Origin: Rhodovastum atsumiense
GTDB lineage: Bacteria; Pseudomonadota; Alphaproteobacteria; Acetobacterales; Acetobacteraceae
DNA length: 38,568 nucleotides
NCBI GenBank assembly: GCA_026225115.1
Contig: JAMFSE010000108.1
Location: 1 to 38,568 of the forward strand
Reading direction: 5' to 3'
The position numbers and the translations under genes are program-made. Shown here one piece after another: positions 23,029-31,366 of the stretch (position 1 is its first letter; each line of letters opens with the position of its first letter). The notes under the pieces were generated by a model. That model was not told where the DNA came from. It ran no database searches and saw only the letters and a list, made by a program, of their open reading frames with translations.

Positions 23029-23913
23029 CTAGCTTTCATCCTTGGCTTCAGTCTCTTCCGCTTCCGGGGTCACCGTGCGCCGTGCGCGCAGGCGGCGTAT
23101 CCGCCGCGCATCGGCTTCGAGCACCAAAAACTCAATGCCGGAAGGATGCGGAATGATTTCGCCCTTGGTCGGAACGCGGCCGGCAAGGTTGAAGACAAGG
23201 CCGCCAACGGTTTCAATATCGGCCTCGCGCTCGTCCTCGGAGAGTACCGGACCCAGCCGCGCCTCGAATTCCTCCACCGGCAGCAAAGCGTTGATATCCA
23301 GCGCGCCGTCCGCGCGTTCGGCCAGCATCGGGCCTTCGATCTCGTCATGCTCGTCGGCGATATCGCCGACGATGGTTTCCACCAGATCCTCGATCGTCAC
23401 CAGCCCGTCGATACCGCCATATTCGTCGACCACCAGGGACAAATGGGTGCGGGTCATCCGCATCTGCAGCAGCAGGTCCAGCACCGAGATCTGCGGTGCG
23501 ACCATCAGCGGCTTGCGCAGGATGGCTTCGAGCGAGAAAGTCTCTGGCGGCCCGGTATAGGCGAACACGTCCTTGATATGGACCATGCCGAGCACGTCAT
23601 CGAGATGGTCCCGGAAGACCGGCAGGCGGGAATGGCCCTCGCGGCGGATCTGGCTGATGGCTTCGGCAAGCGAGACATTGGAGCGCATGGCGATGATGTC
23701 GGGCCGGGGCACCATGACATCGTCGGCGGTGATTTCGCGCAGGCGCAGCACATTGGCGATCAATGCCCGTTCCTGGATGTCGAGCCCGGGATTCTCACCC
23801 TCCGCACCGGCTTTATCGGCGCCGGCCTCGTGCACCAGTTCGGCGATGGATTCGCGGACCGACTGCTCGGTGTTGCGCAGCCGGCTGAGCAGGCGTGTCA
23901 AAGGCGAGCTCAT
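23029..23913 (-). CDS. CorC/HlyC-family CBS-domain protein
   Basis: The 294-residue protein has an N-terminal region ending VLRLREITADDVMVPR, a pair of CBS domains (about 65-190: ITADDVMVPRPDIIAM and VSVLDLLLQMRMTRTHLSLV, then VDEYGGIDGLVTIEDLVETI) and a C-terminal CorC_HlyC/transporter-associated FAD-like domain (about 205-280, with ETVGGLVFNLAGRVPTKGE). Cytoplasmic CorC has been linked to Mg/Co efflux and membrane maintenance; CBS pairs bind adenine nucleotides. Its ATG overlaps the ybeY stop by 4 nt. It is last in the operon miaB-phoH-ybeY-corC, a conserved order. The C-terminal tail is Glu-rich. Gene name corC (or ybeX) is plausible. Confidence 0.92.
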   Translation of the reverse strand: MSSPLTRLLSRLRNTEQSVRESIAELVHEAGADKAGAEGENPGLDIQERALIANVLRLREITADDVMVPRPDIIAMRSNVSLAEAISQIRREGHSRLPVFRDHLDDVLGMVHIKDVFAYTGPPETFSLEAILRKPLMVAPQISVLDLLLQMRMTRTHLSLVVDEYGGIDGLVTIEDLVETIVGDIADEHDEIEGPMLAERADGALDINALLPVEEFEARLGPVLSEDEREADIETVGGLVFNLAGRVPTKGEIIPHPSGIEFLVLEADARRIRRLRARRTVTPEAEETEAKDES

Positions 23914-24356
23914 TTGGACTTCCAGGGATTGGGAATTTTAAGAACCGAAAGCAACCGGGTTTCGGCACGTTCCATACGGCGCGCGTCGCCCGGATGGTCA
24001 TGTTCGTAGCCGGCCAGGTGCAGAGAGCCGTGCACCAGCAAATGGGACAGATGATCGGCAATTGATTTTTTCTCGGCCGCGGCTTCGCGGCGGACGGTGC
24101 CGAGCGCCAGCAGGATTTCCGGCGGGTGTTCATAGGTCAAGACGTTGGTCGGCTTGTTCTTGCCGCGGTCGCGGGCGTTCAGGCGCTGAATGGTCAGGTC
24201 GTCGGTCAGGATCACATTGGCCGGGCAACCGGTGAGGCCCATTGCGCGGGCTACGACACGGTCGACATTCGGCACGAAGCTGTGCCAGCGCGGATCGGCG
24301 ATGGTGAGTTCGCCCCCAGGCAGCTCGCCTGGGGGGATGGTACTGTCTGGCTCCAT
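23910..24356 (-). CDS. ybeY: Endoribonuclease YbeY (rRNA maturation factor)
   Basis: A 148-residue metal-dependent endoribonuclease involved in 16S rRNA 3'-end maturation and ribosome quality control. The zinc-binding motif HGSLHLAGYEHD has its three ligands at His109, His113 and His119. Also present are LTDDLTIQRLNARDRGKNKP and TNVLTYEHP (family LNxxYRGxxxxTNVLSF pattern, here with YEHP). The N-terminus is slightly extended. It overlaps corC by 4 nt and follows phoH by 2 nt, the classical arrangement. Confidence 0.95.
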   Translation of the reverse strand: MEPDSTIPPGELPGGELTIADPRWHSFVPNVDRVVARAMGLTGCPANVILTDDLTIQRLNARDRGKNKPTNVLTYEHPPEILLALGTVRREAAAEKKSIADHLSHLLVHGSLHLAGYEHDHPGDARRMERAETRLLSVLKIPNPWKSK

Positions 24357-24358
24357 GA

Positions 24359-25381
24359 TCAGCCGTGACGCTCCCGCGCATGTTCCTTGATGGCGGCGTG
24401 GCGCTGATCGTAAGCCTCCACAATCCGGCCCACCAGCGGGTGGCGGACCACGTCGGAATTATTGAAGCGGGCGACGCCGATGCCGGAGATGCCTTCCAGC
24501 GTGTCCAAAGCATCGGCGAGGCCCGAGCGGGTGCCAGCGGGCAGGTCGATCTGAGTCAGATCGCCGGTGACGACCATCCGCGTGCCCTCCCCCATGCGCG
24601 TCAGAAACATTTTCATCTGCACCGGCGTGGTGTTCTGGGCTTCGTCGAGAATGACGAAGGCATGGGCGAGCGTACGGCCGCGCATGAAAGCCAGCGGCGC
24701 GATTTCGATTTCGCCGATAGCCATTCGCTTGGTGAGCTGGTCGCCGGGGAGCATGTCATTCAACGCGTCATAGAGTGGGCGGAGATATGGGTCCACCTTC
24801 TCCTTCATATCGCCGGGCAGGAAGCCGAGGCGCTCGCCGGCCTCGACCGCCGGCCGCGAGAGCACGATGCGGTCGACCTTGCCGGAGGTCAGCATGGCGA
24901 CAGCCTGGGCGACGGCCAGATAGGTTTTGCCGGTGCCGGCCGGGCCGAGCGCAAAAACCATCTCATGTCGGGCCAGCAGATCGATATACCCTGTCTGGCC
25001 GGCGCTGCGCGGGCCGATGGCGCCTTTGCGGGTACGAATGGCGGGCAGATCCGATAGCGGCAGGCGCGGATCGGCGGTGGGATCGGTCAGGCGCATGGCG
25101 GCGTCGACCTTGGGACCATCGATGAGTTCGCCGCGTTCCAGCTGCCGGTAGAGCGCAGCCAGTGCTGCCTCGGCGGCTGAGACCTGGGTGGCGGAGCCGG
25201 AGATGGAGATGCGGTTGCCGCGGCAGGCGAGCCGGACGCCGAGGCGTTGCTCGATCCGGGCGAGATGCCGGTCATGGTCGCCGAGCAGCAAGGGCAATAA
25301 TGCGTTGTTCGCGAAAGTAAGGGTCAGCGCATGGGGTGGCGGGGTTTTGGTTGTAGCCGAAGATGAGAGGATCTGGCTCAA
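24359..25381 (-). CDS. PhoH-like ATPase
   Basis: A 340-residue cytoplasmic P-loop protein of the PhoH/YbeZ group. An N-terminal KH-like segment (about 38-90) precedes the ATPase domain: Walker A GPAGTGKT at residues 146-153, LSRPAVEAGERLGFLPGD, Walker B AFVILDEAQNTTP and the sensor VVTGDLTQIDLP. E. coli YbeZ interacts with YbeY and is thought to assist RNA processing. The 4-nt ATGA overlap with miaB and the 2-nt gap to ybeY indicate one transcript. The symbol ybeZ or phoH would both be used for such a gene. Confidence 0.94.
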   Translation of the reverse strand: MSQILSSSATTKTPPPHALTLTFANNALLPLLLGDHDRHLARIEQRLGVRLACRGNRISISGSATQVSAAEAALAALYRQLERGELIDGPKVDAAMRLTDPTADPRLPLSDLPAIRTRKGAIGPRSAGQTGYIDLLARHEMVFALGPAGTGKTYLAVAQAVAMLTSGKVDRIVLSRPAVEAGERLGFLPGDMKEKVDPYLRPLYDALNDMLPGDQLTKRMAIGEIEIAPLAFMRGRTLAHAFVILDEAQNTTPVQMKMFLTRMGEGTRMVVTGDLTQIDLPAGTRSGLADALDTLEGISGIGVARFNNSDVVRHPLVGRIVEAYDQRHAAIKEHARERHG

Positions 25382-26757
25382 GCTGCGATGGTCTCCTTGT
25401 CTGGATGGAGGTTAAGGCTTCCGAGTAGAGAGTTGGGATTGGCATGGGTGATTTTCACCTGCCGGATTTCACCGGTAAGTTCGGTATCGGACTCGACGAC
25501 CACCGGCTGGGCGTAGAGCGAACGGCCGGCGATCTGGCCGGGGTAGCGGCCGGTGCCGGTGAACAGGACCGGGGTGGTCAGGCCAACCGTGGCCGCATTG
25601 AATTCATCCTGCTGGCGGCGCAGCTCGGCCTGCAATTCATATAGTCTGGCGTCCTTCACCTCGGCCGGGATTTGCGGCAGGCCGGCGGCGGGCGTGCCGG
25701 GGCGGGGCGAATAGTTGAAGCTGTAGGCCAGCGCGAAGCGGGTTTCACGCACCAGCGCCATGGTGGCCTGAAAATCGGCCTCGGTTTCGCCCGGATGACC
25801 GATAATGAAATCCGAGGTGAAGGCCATGTCCGGCCGGACCTCGCGGAGCTTTGCGATGCTGCGGCGGAAATCATCGGCCGTGTGCTTGCGGTTCATCGCC
25901 GCCAGGATTTTGTCGGAACCTGACTGCACCGGCAGATGCAGATAGGGCATCAGCGCCGGATTATCCCGATGCGCCGCGATCAGTCCATCGGTCATGTCCG
26001 ACGGGTGCGAGGTGGTATAGCGCAACCGCTGCAGGCCGGGGATTTCAGAGAGCGCCTGCAAAAGTCTTGGCAATGTCCAATCGGCGCCGTCGGGACCCGC
26101 CCCGTGATAGGCATTGACGTTCTGACCGAGCAGCGCGATTTCGCGCGTGCCGAGTGCTACCATGCGCCGGGCCTCGGCCAGGACCGAGATAGCGGGGCGC
26201 GAGGATTCGGCGCCGCGGGTATAAGGCACGACGCAGAAGGAGCAGAATTTGTCGCAGCCTTCCTGAATGGTGAGGTTGGCGATAACCCCCTGCGGGGCAG
26301 CGGCATCCGGCAGGAAATCGAATTTCTGTTCGACCGGGAAATCGGTATCGATCACCGAATTTTTGCTGCGGTGCGCCTGTGCAATCAGTTCCGGCAGGCG
26401 GTGATAGGCCTGCGGGCCAACCACGAGGTCGACATAGGGGGCACGCTTGAGGATGACCTCGCCCTCCGCCTGGGCGACGCAGCCGGTCACCGCGATCAGC
26501 ATATTGCCGCCGCCCTCCTCCTTCAGCACTCGCAGGCGGCCGAGGGCGGAAAAAACCTTGTCCGCGGCCCGTTCGCGGATATGGCAGGTATTCATGATGA
26601 CCATATCGGCGCCGGCAGGGGTATCGACCTGGGCGTAGCCTAGCGGCGCCAGCACATCGGCCATGCGTGCGCTGTCATAGACGTTCATCTGGCAGCCATG
26701 GGTGACGATATGCAGCTTGCGGGCGGGCGGCTTGGTTTTCAGGGCGGTCAAATTCAT
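25378..26757 (-). CDS. miaB: tRNA-2-methylthio-N6-dimethylallyladenosine synthase MiaB
   Basis: A radical-SAM methylthiotransferase that adds the 2-methylthio group to i6A37 of tRNAs reading UNN codons. The 459-residue chain has the three N-terminal cluster cysteines Cys22 (HGCQMN), Cys58 (NTCHIRE) and Cys93 (TGCVAQ), the radical-SAM triad Cys168, Cys172 and Cys175 in QEGCDKFCSFCVVPYTRG, and a C-terminal TRAM domain (about 375-445). These mark MiaB over RimO or MtaB. It is the first gene of the miaB-phoH-ybeY-corC operon; the promoter must lie in 26758-26986, which also holds two and a half copies of an 11-bp repeat TGGGCCAAGGG (26916-26941). Confidence 0.96.
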   Translation of the reverse strand: MNLTALKTKPPARKLHIVTHGCQMNVYDSARMADVLAPLGYAQVDTPAGADMVIMNTCHIRERAADKVFSALGRLRVLKEEGGGNMLIAVTGCVAQAEGEVILKRAPYVDLVVGPQAYHRLPELIAQAHRSKNSVIDTDFPVEQKFDFLPDAAAPQGVIANLTIQEGCDKFCSFCVVPYTRGAESSRPAISVLAEARRMVALGTREIALLGQNVNAYHGAGPDGADWTLPRLLQALSEIPGLQRLRYTTSHPSDMTDGLIAAHRDNPALMPYLHLPVQSGSDKILAAMNRKHTADDFRRSIAKLREVRPDMAFTSDFIIGHPGETEADFQATMALVRETRFALAYSFNYSPRPGTPAAGLPQIPAEVKDARLYELQAELRRQQDEFNAATVGLTTPVLFTGTGRYPGQIAGRSLYAQPVVVESDTELTGEIRQVKITHANPNSLLGSLNLHPDKETIAA

Positions 26758-26986
26758 GCGTTAAGGTCCATCCGGGTTTCCCGAATGGAAAAGCGCGTGT
26801 GTGGTGCCCTGGTCAAGGTCAAAGCCGTGGCTGTTCTCCCGATCTGACGCCCAGTCGGCAATGGAAACACGCGCCGTGTCAAGGAAATATCGCGTGACAG
26901 TTGGGCGTAAGGCGGTGGGCCAAGGGTGGGCCAAGGGTGGGGTAGTGTTTCGCCGCCCGGTATGCGATATGCCTGCCGGGGCGTGC

Positions 26987-27061
<75 letters not shown>

Positions 27062-27097
27062 ATCTTGCAACAGCTTAAGAGCCGATCCGTTGCGGGC

Positions 27098-27509
27098 TTA
27101 AAGTCTCGGGTAGCACGGGGGTAACACCATGCTTATGCAACTGCGGCGGAACAGACCAGCGAAAGAGTCCTTGGCCTCGCTTGTGGATGGGGACACTGTA
27201 CGAAATCGCTGCGGCACCAACGTTAGAGCCGCTAACCACAAACGCAGGTCGGCTCCCCTCAGGTTGGCGGAGACCAGATAGGCATTGGTCAGGTTGGCTC
27301 CGATCAGGTCGGCGTTGGCCAGATTGGCCGAGACCAGGAGGGCGAGCCGACCAACCGCCGACATCAATTTTTATCGAGGTTTCGTTTGGAAGCTTATAAG
27401 CCGCTAGGACCGTTGCCTCGCCGGCAACTGGGGCGTCACTGTCATTAGCACTTTCCTTTTGATCTGAACCTACCGCCCTACCTAGTCCTCTATATAAGAT
27501 AAAGGACAT
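27098..27509 (-). pseudogene. Frameshifted pentapeptide-repeat protein relic
   Basis: On the minus strand one frame starts MSFILYRGLGRAVGSDQKES and runs to IKIDVGGWSARPPG. A shifted frame then carries at least six pentapeptide repeats of the A(N/D)Lxx type (ANLANADLIGANLTNAYLVS, then ANLRGADL), which would form a short right-handed beta-helix. The two frames join near 27350, so an indel has probably split one gene. After the repeats the chain becomes irregular and ends without a family match. The flanks 27062-27097 and 27510-27744 hold nothing I can name. Function of the ancestor is unknown; pentapeptide proteins include gyrase-protecting and scaffold types. Confidence 0.55.
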
Positions 27510-27744
27510 TATCCATATAGAAGCCGTACCGGAGATGGGAATGAGATAGAACAGGAAGGTTCACATCGTGCTGCTGTTGCCCGCCAGCTATGAGATGAAG
27601 TCCGACTCGGGAGCGACTCGCATATGACGACGCCAATCGCACCTGCTCCGTTTATCCCATTCAAGTATCTTGGCGGAATAAAGGGCGACAAGGCAATTAA
27701 GAGGCATCAAGCAACGTTCCAGAGCCTGAGAATAGCTCTACGGG

Positions 27745-28812
27745 TTATAGAAATTGCCGTTGCCCGGTGGAAGACGCTTTATCGATTACGTCTAACAACA
27801 ATGTAAGCTTCAACGCGCTGCCGAAATCAGGAACTGTTTTCTGCTTTCGTTGAAGGTCCTCAGCGAAACATGCGTAAGCCTGCGCCACATTCACCGGCGG
27901 CCCTGTCAACGCCGGTGCTATCTGATCCGGCAACGGTTCAATCGGAAAGCTGGCCTCGAGTGCCAGCCTTGGAATCTGGCAGGTTCCCGGTACCGTTCCG
28001 GTAATTTTGATCCAGCCTTTCTCGCCTTTGATTTCGAACGAGGACGGAAAAGATGAAGCGCCGCCCTGCACCTCCAGCAAGGACACGCAGCCGCCCTCAT
28101 GCCGGCCGAGCACCAGCATGTGATCCGCGCAGGTTCGCGGGACAAATTCATTCGTGCCGGTCACCCGAACGGTTTCTCGCAAGGTCGAATTTCGGGCGTC
28201 AACTTCGGAATAATCACCGATCAACGCTTCAACGGCCGCAAGCGCATGGCCGCCGCCGATAGTCTCGAGGGTGGCGCCGTTACGTTTATCCTGCAGATAC
28301 ACGTTGAATGCCGGCACTTCCTCACCCCAGGCCGCGGCCGAAGTGAAGCCGCGAAAGGATTGCAGCCGTCCAATGGCGCCGGCGCGCAAAAGCCCGGCAG
28401 CGCGAACAATGGCCGGTGAGAAAATTCCCTGCAGACCGATGATCACATGGTGTTTCGGCTTAACGGCGGCGGCCATTTCACGGGCTTCGGCAAAATCAAT
28501 CCCAAGCGGCCATTCGCAATAGATATGCTTGCCGGCGCCGAGCGCTGCCAGCACGATGGCGCGATGTTCCGGCACTTTTACCGTGACAGCAATCAGATCG
28601 ATTTCAGGATCGCGAACCATAGCCAGTGAGTCACCATAGGCGCGCTCAGCGCCAAACAGTTTTAGCGCAGCATCCGCCAGCGCCTGGCTCCTTGCCGAGA
28701 TCGCGCCAATCTTGAATTGCGGCAATGCATTGAGCGCCGGCAGATGCGCATCCCGCGCCCAGCCGCGCTCCGCATTGGCGCCAACGATACCGACCCGAAT
28801 GGAATTATTCAT
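27745..28812 (-). CDS. Gal80-like Gfo/Idh/MocA-fold protein
   Basis: This 355-residue protein has the Rossmann start VGIVGANAERGWARDAHLPA and a Gfo/Idh C-terminal domain. From memory it resembles yeast Gal80 more than sugar oxidoreductases: AVTVKVPEH (Gal80 VVSVKVPEH), YCEWPLG at 98-104 where oxidoreductases have EKP, LQGIFSPAIVRAAGLL (Gal80 LQGRKSPYIVRA), TCADHMLVLG (Gal80 TCPDHLLFQG) and GEKGWIKITG. The catalytic lysine of EKP is Trp101. It may be a ligand-sensing regulator or an oxidoreductase with an altered mechanism. The ATG at 28812 overlaps the SDR stop by 8 nt. It is the last gene of a five-gene operon. The frame is open further upstream inside the SDR gene, without homology. Confidence 0.82.
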   Translation of the reverse strand: MNNSIRVGIVGANAERGWARDAHLPALNALPQFKIGAISARSQALADAALKLFGAERAYGDSLAMVRDPEIDLIAVTVKVPEHRAIVLAALGAGKHIYCEWPLGIDFAEAREMAAAVKPKHHVIIGLQGIFSPAIVRAAGLLRAGAIGRLQSFRGFTSAAAWGEEVPAFNVYLQDKRNGATLETIGGGHALAAVEALIGDYSEVDARNSTLRETVRVTGTNEFVPRTCADHMLVLGRHEGGCVSLLEVQGGASSFPSSFEIKGEKGWIKITGTVPGTCQIPRLALEASFPIEPLPDQIAPALTGPPVNVAQAYACFAEDLQRKQKTVPDFGSALKLTLLLDVIDKASSTGQRQFL

Positions 28813-29674
28813 GCGCCGCTCCCCGTCTTGCAACCAGCACCGAGCGGCCATCGAGCGACATTGTCGGCCGGCCGATCTCATCGAGATATTTATGTGACCA
28901 GGCGACCCGCCCGGTTCCCTGTGCGACAGGGCGCGAGACGAGATCGAGCGCCGCTTCCGCCATTTGCTCGACAATTTCGCAGGCTGCGTGATCTGGCGAG
29001 AAACCGAGGCCGAGCGCATCCAGCCCTGGCGTGAAGACGCCGCCGACGGGTGCCAGCACATTCACCGTGATGTTGTGCTGGAAAACCTCCGCTGCCAGCC
29101 CCTGGCTGAAGCGATGAATGGCGGCCTTGAGGGCAGCGTAGAGGACATCGTTGCCGAAATATTGCAGATGCCTTTCATACGGCGGTTGCGGTGTTTTTAT
29201 CACGGAGCTTGATCCGAGGTTGAGGATCGAACCGCCGCCTCCCGCAATCATATGCGGCAGGAGCAAATTACATAGATGCCACGGGCCGGTGAAATAGGCT
29301 TCAATCTGGCTCAGCCCTTCGGCATGACTGAAATCCCAGGTTTTCTTATACACGGCCGTGCCGGCATTATTGACCAGGATATCGATTTTTCCCGCCGCTG
29401 AGATTGCATCTTTGATGAACGCCTCGCGGCTGGCGGCATCGGTCATGTCGACAGCCAGCGGTGTGGCGTGGCCGCCCAGCGCGCGGATTTCGGCGGCGGT
29501 TTCATGGACGGTGCCGGCAAAAGCGCCGGCCGCCTGATCTAGGCTGCGGGCACCAATGATGGCGTGCGCGCCGGCCGAGGCCAGGCGCAAGGCGATCGCG
29601 TTGCCGATCCCGCGGCTGGCGCCGGTGATGATGGCCGAGCGGCCTGCCAATGGTTTATCAGTTTCGTTCATCAT
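28805..29674 (-). CDS. Short-chain dehydrogenase/reductase
   Basis: A classical SDR, 289 residues. Cofactor motif TGASRGIG (17-24), NNAG (102-105), catalytic Ser around 155-157 (LGSSSVI) and Tyr179/Lys183 in LYAALKAAI are all present, followed by NVLAPVGGVFTPG. The glycine motif with Ser-Arg and ARS after beta2 (GARSLDQ) fits NADP(H). Two insertions relative to short SDRs are seen at 108-128 and 160-178 (TPQPPYERHLQYFGNDV), which probably shape the substrate pocket. The substrate is unknown. Two adjacent ATG codons start it, with AAAGGA upstream. It sits in the operon between a Dabb-like gene (12 nt) and the Gal80-like gene (8-nt overlap). Confidence 0.92.
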   Translation of the reverse strand: MMNETDKPLAGRSAIITGASRGIGNAIALRLASAGAHAIIGARSLDQAAGAFAGTVHETAAEIRALGGHATPLAVDMTDAASREAFIKDAISAAGKIDILVNNAGTAVYKKTWDFSHAEGLSQIEAYFTGPWHLCNLLLPHMIAGGGGSILNLGSSSVIKTPQPPYERHLQYFGNDVLYAALKAAIHRFSQGLAAEVFQHNITVNVLAPVGGVFTPGLDALGLGFSPDHAACEIVEQMAEAALDLVSRPVAQGTGRVAWSHKYLDEIGRPTMSLDGRSVLVARRGAAHE

Positions 29675-29686
29675 TCAATCCTTTGG

Positions 29687-30358
29687 CTAGGCTGCCGGCG
29701 CGGTCGCCGAGCCCATAATCGTCCGGTCGATCTCGACCGCCACCTGGATGAGCTGCGGGTCAACCATGTAATTCGGGCATTCGGCATCGAACCAGGAATC
29801 GACGACGCCCCAATGAATCGGATGCGTCATATATTCGCCGGTGAGCCCTGAGACATCGTCGAACTCCTGTTCCCAGACATGGGTGAATGCCTTCGGCCCC
29901 TCGACCAACGCAACCGGGCTCAGCGCCCAGCTTCGGATGGAGGAGACATATTTCGGCATCATCATCAGCCCGGCTTCGATGGCGTGCGCATGCGCAGGAA
30001 ATCCCTCCGGCATGACGCGGAAGATCAGCGCGCGCCAGATCCCTGGACCGGCCAACCGCACCGCCGACCGTGTGACACGATAGCCGACGGATGTAACTTC
30101 CGTTACGGCGAGCAAAGGCGCTATCGCGCGGCCCCAGGCCGGGTCCTGCCGTATGGCCATCGCCTCACGCTCGGTCGCGAACACCATGCGCCAGACGATG
30201 TGGCCGGCATTTATCGCAACGCCGTCTAAAGCCGGTGCAATCCATGAGGATGCGACGCCTTTAAGGGCGGCGGCGCCCAGACGTAATTCGGCGAGTTGGG
30301 CATCGCGTTGCAAAATTTGCGCTTGCGGCAGGGTGATCAGCCTGAGGGCGACGAACAT
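29687..30358 (-). CDS. Ferredoxin-fold (Dabb/EthD-like) protein, two-domain length
   Basis: This 223-residue protein is not one I can name. Its C-terminal part (ALVEGPKAFTHVWEQEFDDV, then SGLTGEYMTHPIHWGVVDSW) has the pattern of stress-responsive A/B-barrel (Dabb) and related dimeric alpha/beta-barrel domains. The N-terminal half (MFVALRLITLPQAQILQRDA, then GHIVWRMVFATEREA) looks like a second such domain, so it may be a fused pair forming one barrel. Such proteins bind or convert small hydrophobic molecules such as olivetol-type polyketides, quinones or aldehydes. The start at 30358 is one base beyond the stop of the upstream gene, so translation is coupled. Confidence 0.7.
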   Translation of the reverse strand: MFVALRLITLPQAQILQRDAQLAELRLGAAALKGVASSWIAPALDGVAINAGHIVWRMVFATEREAMAIRQDPAWGRAIAPLLAVTEVTSVGYRVTRSAVRLAGPGIWRALIFRVMPEGFPAHAHAIEAGLMMMPKYVSSIRSWALSPVALVEGPKAFTHVWEQEFDDVSGLTGEYMTHPIHWGVVDSWFDAECPNYMVDPQLIQVAVEIDRTIMGSATAPAA

Positions 30359-30359
30359 G

Positions 30360-30704
30360 TTACGGCTCCGCATCCAGGCTGCTGAGAAAGCTGCGCTTTC
30401 GGTTGAGTGTCATGGGCTCGGTTTCCTGCCACCAGCGCAGCTTTTCAAAACGCTCGTCCGCGCCGTCATCCGTGCGGCTTAAGCGCATCCGCCACCAGCC
30501 GGCCACGTCTTCCACCGACCACATGAAGTACAAAGTGGTCGGCAATTCTTCGAAATCCTGCACCGGCGGATTGCGCCAGCGGCCTTCGCTGCGCATGCCC
30601 CGCCGCTGCGCGCTAGGCGCGTAGTCGCGCGCATAGGCTTCGAGATAGGCGGCGGCGTGGCCGGGCTTTACGATGATTTCGTCCAGAATGAAGATTCGGC
30701 TCAT
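30360..30704 (-). CDS. NIPSNAP/dimeric alpha-beta barrel-like small protein
   Basis: A 114-residue protein starting RIFILDEIIVKPGHAAAYLE, the first strand and helix of a ferredoxin-like dimeric alpha/beta-barrel domain of the NIPSNAP/ABM/EthD sort. The segment TTLYFMWSVEDVAGWWRMRL holds the third strand and an aromatic-rich helix. The end (ETEPMTLNRKRSFLSSLDAE) is charged. No catalytic residue can be assigned. It lies 5 nt after the SnoaL-like gene and directly before the Dabb-like gene. Family assignment is by fold pattern only. Confidence 0.68.
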   Translation of the reverse strand: MSRIFILDEIIVKPGHAAAYLEAYARDYAPSAQRRGMRSEGRWRNPPVQDFEELPTTLYFMWSVEDVAGWWRMRLSRTDDGADERFEKLRWWQETEPMTLNRKRSFLSSLDAEP

Positions 30705-30709
30705 CGGCG

Positions 30710-31264
30710 CTAAGCCGGCCCCTCATGCTCGAATCCGGCCGGCAGCTGGTCCGTATAAACCAGATCTTGCCGGTCACGCCGCCCGAAGATGTAACGATCC
30801 TCCGCCCCCGGCCGTTGCCGCATCCGGTCGAACCAGGTCTCGCCCGATGGCTGCATGCGAGACCAGTCCCAAAGCACGACTCGGCGGCTGATTTTCCATG
30901 CCCCGTCGCGGCGTTCAAAACGATCTAGATAGCGCCCGCGAAGCATCTCGTCCCATAGCTGGCCGGCTTCGTCGCGGCTCTGATGCAGCGCGTTGAAGCA
31001 GCTTTCGGCGCGGGCTTTATCGCCGTCCAGATCGATCAGCACATTGGTGATGGCGTGTTGGGATAAAAGCAGCTTGGAGCGTCCGAGCACAGTTAGGATG
31101 TTGCGCACCGGGCCGTTGGCGAGGCCGTGGTAATCTGTTCCGTCTTCGTGGAAGCCGGAGCCGAACAGCTCAACATCGCCGCGGTCCGTGCCGCGTGCGA
31201 CCCGGTAGAGCACCTCGGTGATTTCCTGCTTTGCCAGCAATGCCAATAAGGCATCCTCCGCCAT
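30710..31264 (-). CDS. SnoaL-like (NTF2-fold) protein, possible ring-hydroxylating-associated enzyme or isomerase
   Basis: A 184-residue NTF2-like protein of the SnoaL_4 type: an N-terminal helix LLALLAKQEITEVLYRVARG with the typical RGTDRGDVELF, HEDGTDYHG (Asp/His pocket), then HAITNVLIDLDGDKARAES and the last strand pair GRYLDRFERRDGAWKISRR. Family members include polyketide cyclases, scytalone dehydratase-like enzymes and isomerases. HEDGTDYHG and HAITN match dehydratase-like members, so a dehydration or isomerisation step is my inference. It is the first gene of the five-gene operon and has a strong Shine-Dalgarno (AGAGGAGA) before the ATG. The promoter must lie in 31265-31366. Confidence 0.8.
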   Translation of the reverse strand: MAEDALLALLAKQEITEVLYRVARGTDRGDVELFGSGFHEDGTDYHGLANGPVRNILTVLGRSKLLLSQHAITNVLIDLDGDKARAESCFNALHQSRDEAGQLWDEMLRGRYLDRFERRDGAWKISRRVVLWDWSRMQPSGETWFDRMRQRPGAEDRYIFGRRDRQDLVYTDQLPAGFEHEGPA

Positions 31265-31366
31265 GGGTTGTCTCCTCTGATCGACCGTTGATTAAGTAGA
31301 ATCTAAATCAGGGTTATGCGGCGGACGAGAGGGAAAACAGCCAAATTTCACCGTTTCCGGCCAGAC

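Noticed and set aside
26916-26941. Two and a half copies of an 11-bp repeat TGGGCCAAGGG as a possible regulatory array
   Set aside because: Too short and too few copies to claim a function; noted only as a local duplication upstream of miaB.
27624-27806. A 60-codon plus-strand frame running into the 3' end of the Gal80-like gene
   Set aside because: No Shine-Dalgarno sequence, no family match, and its end is antisense to conserved codons of the Gal80-like gene.
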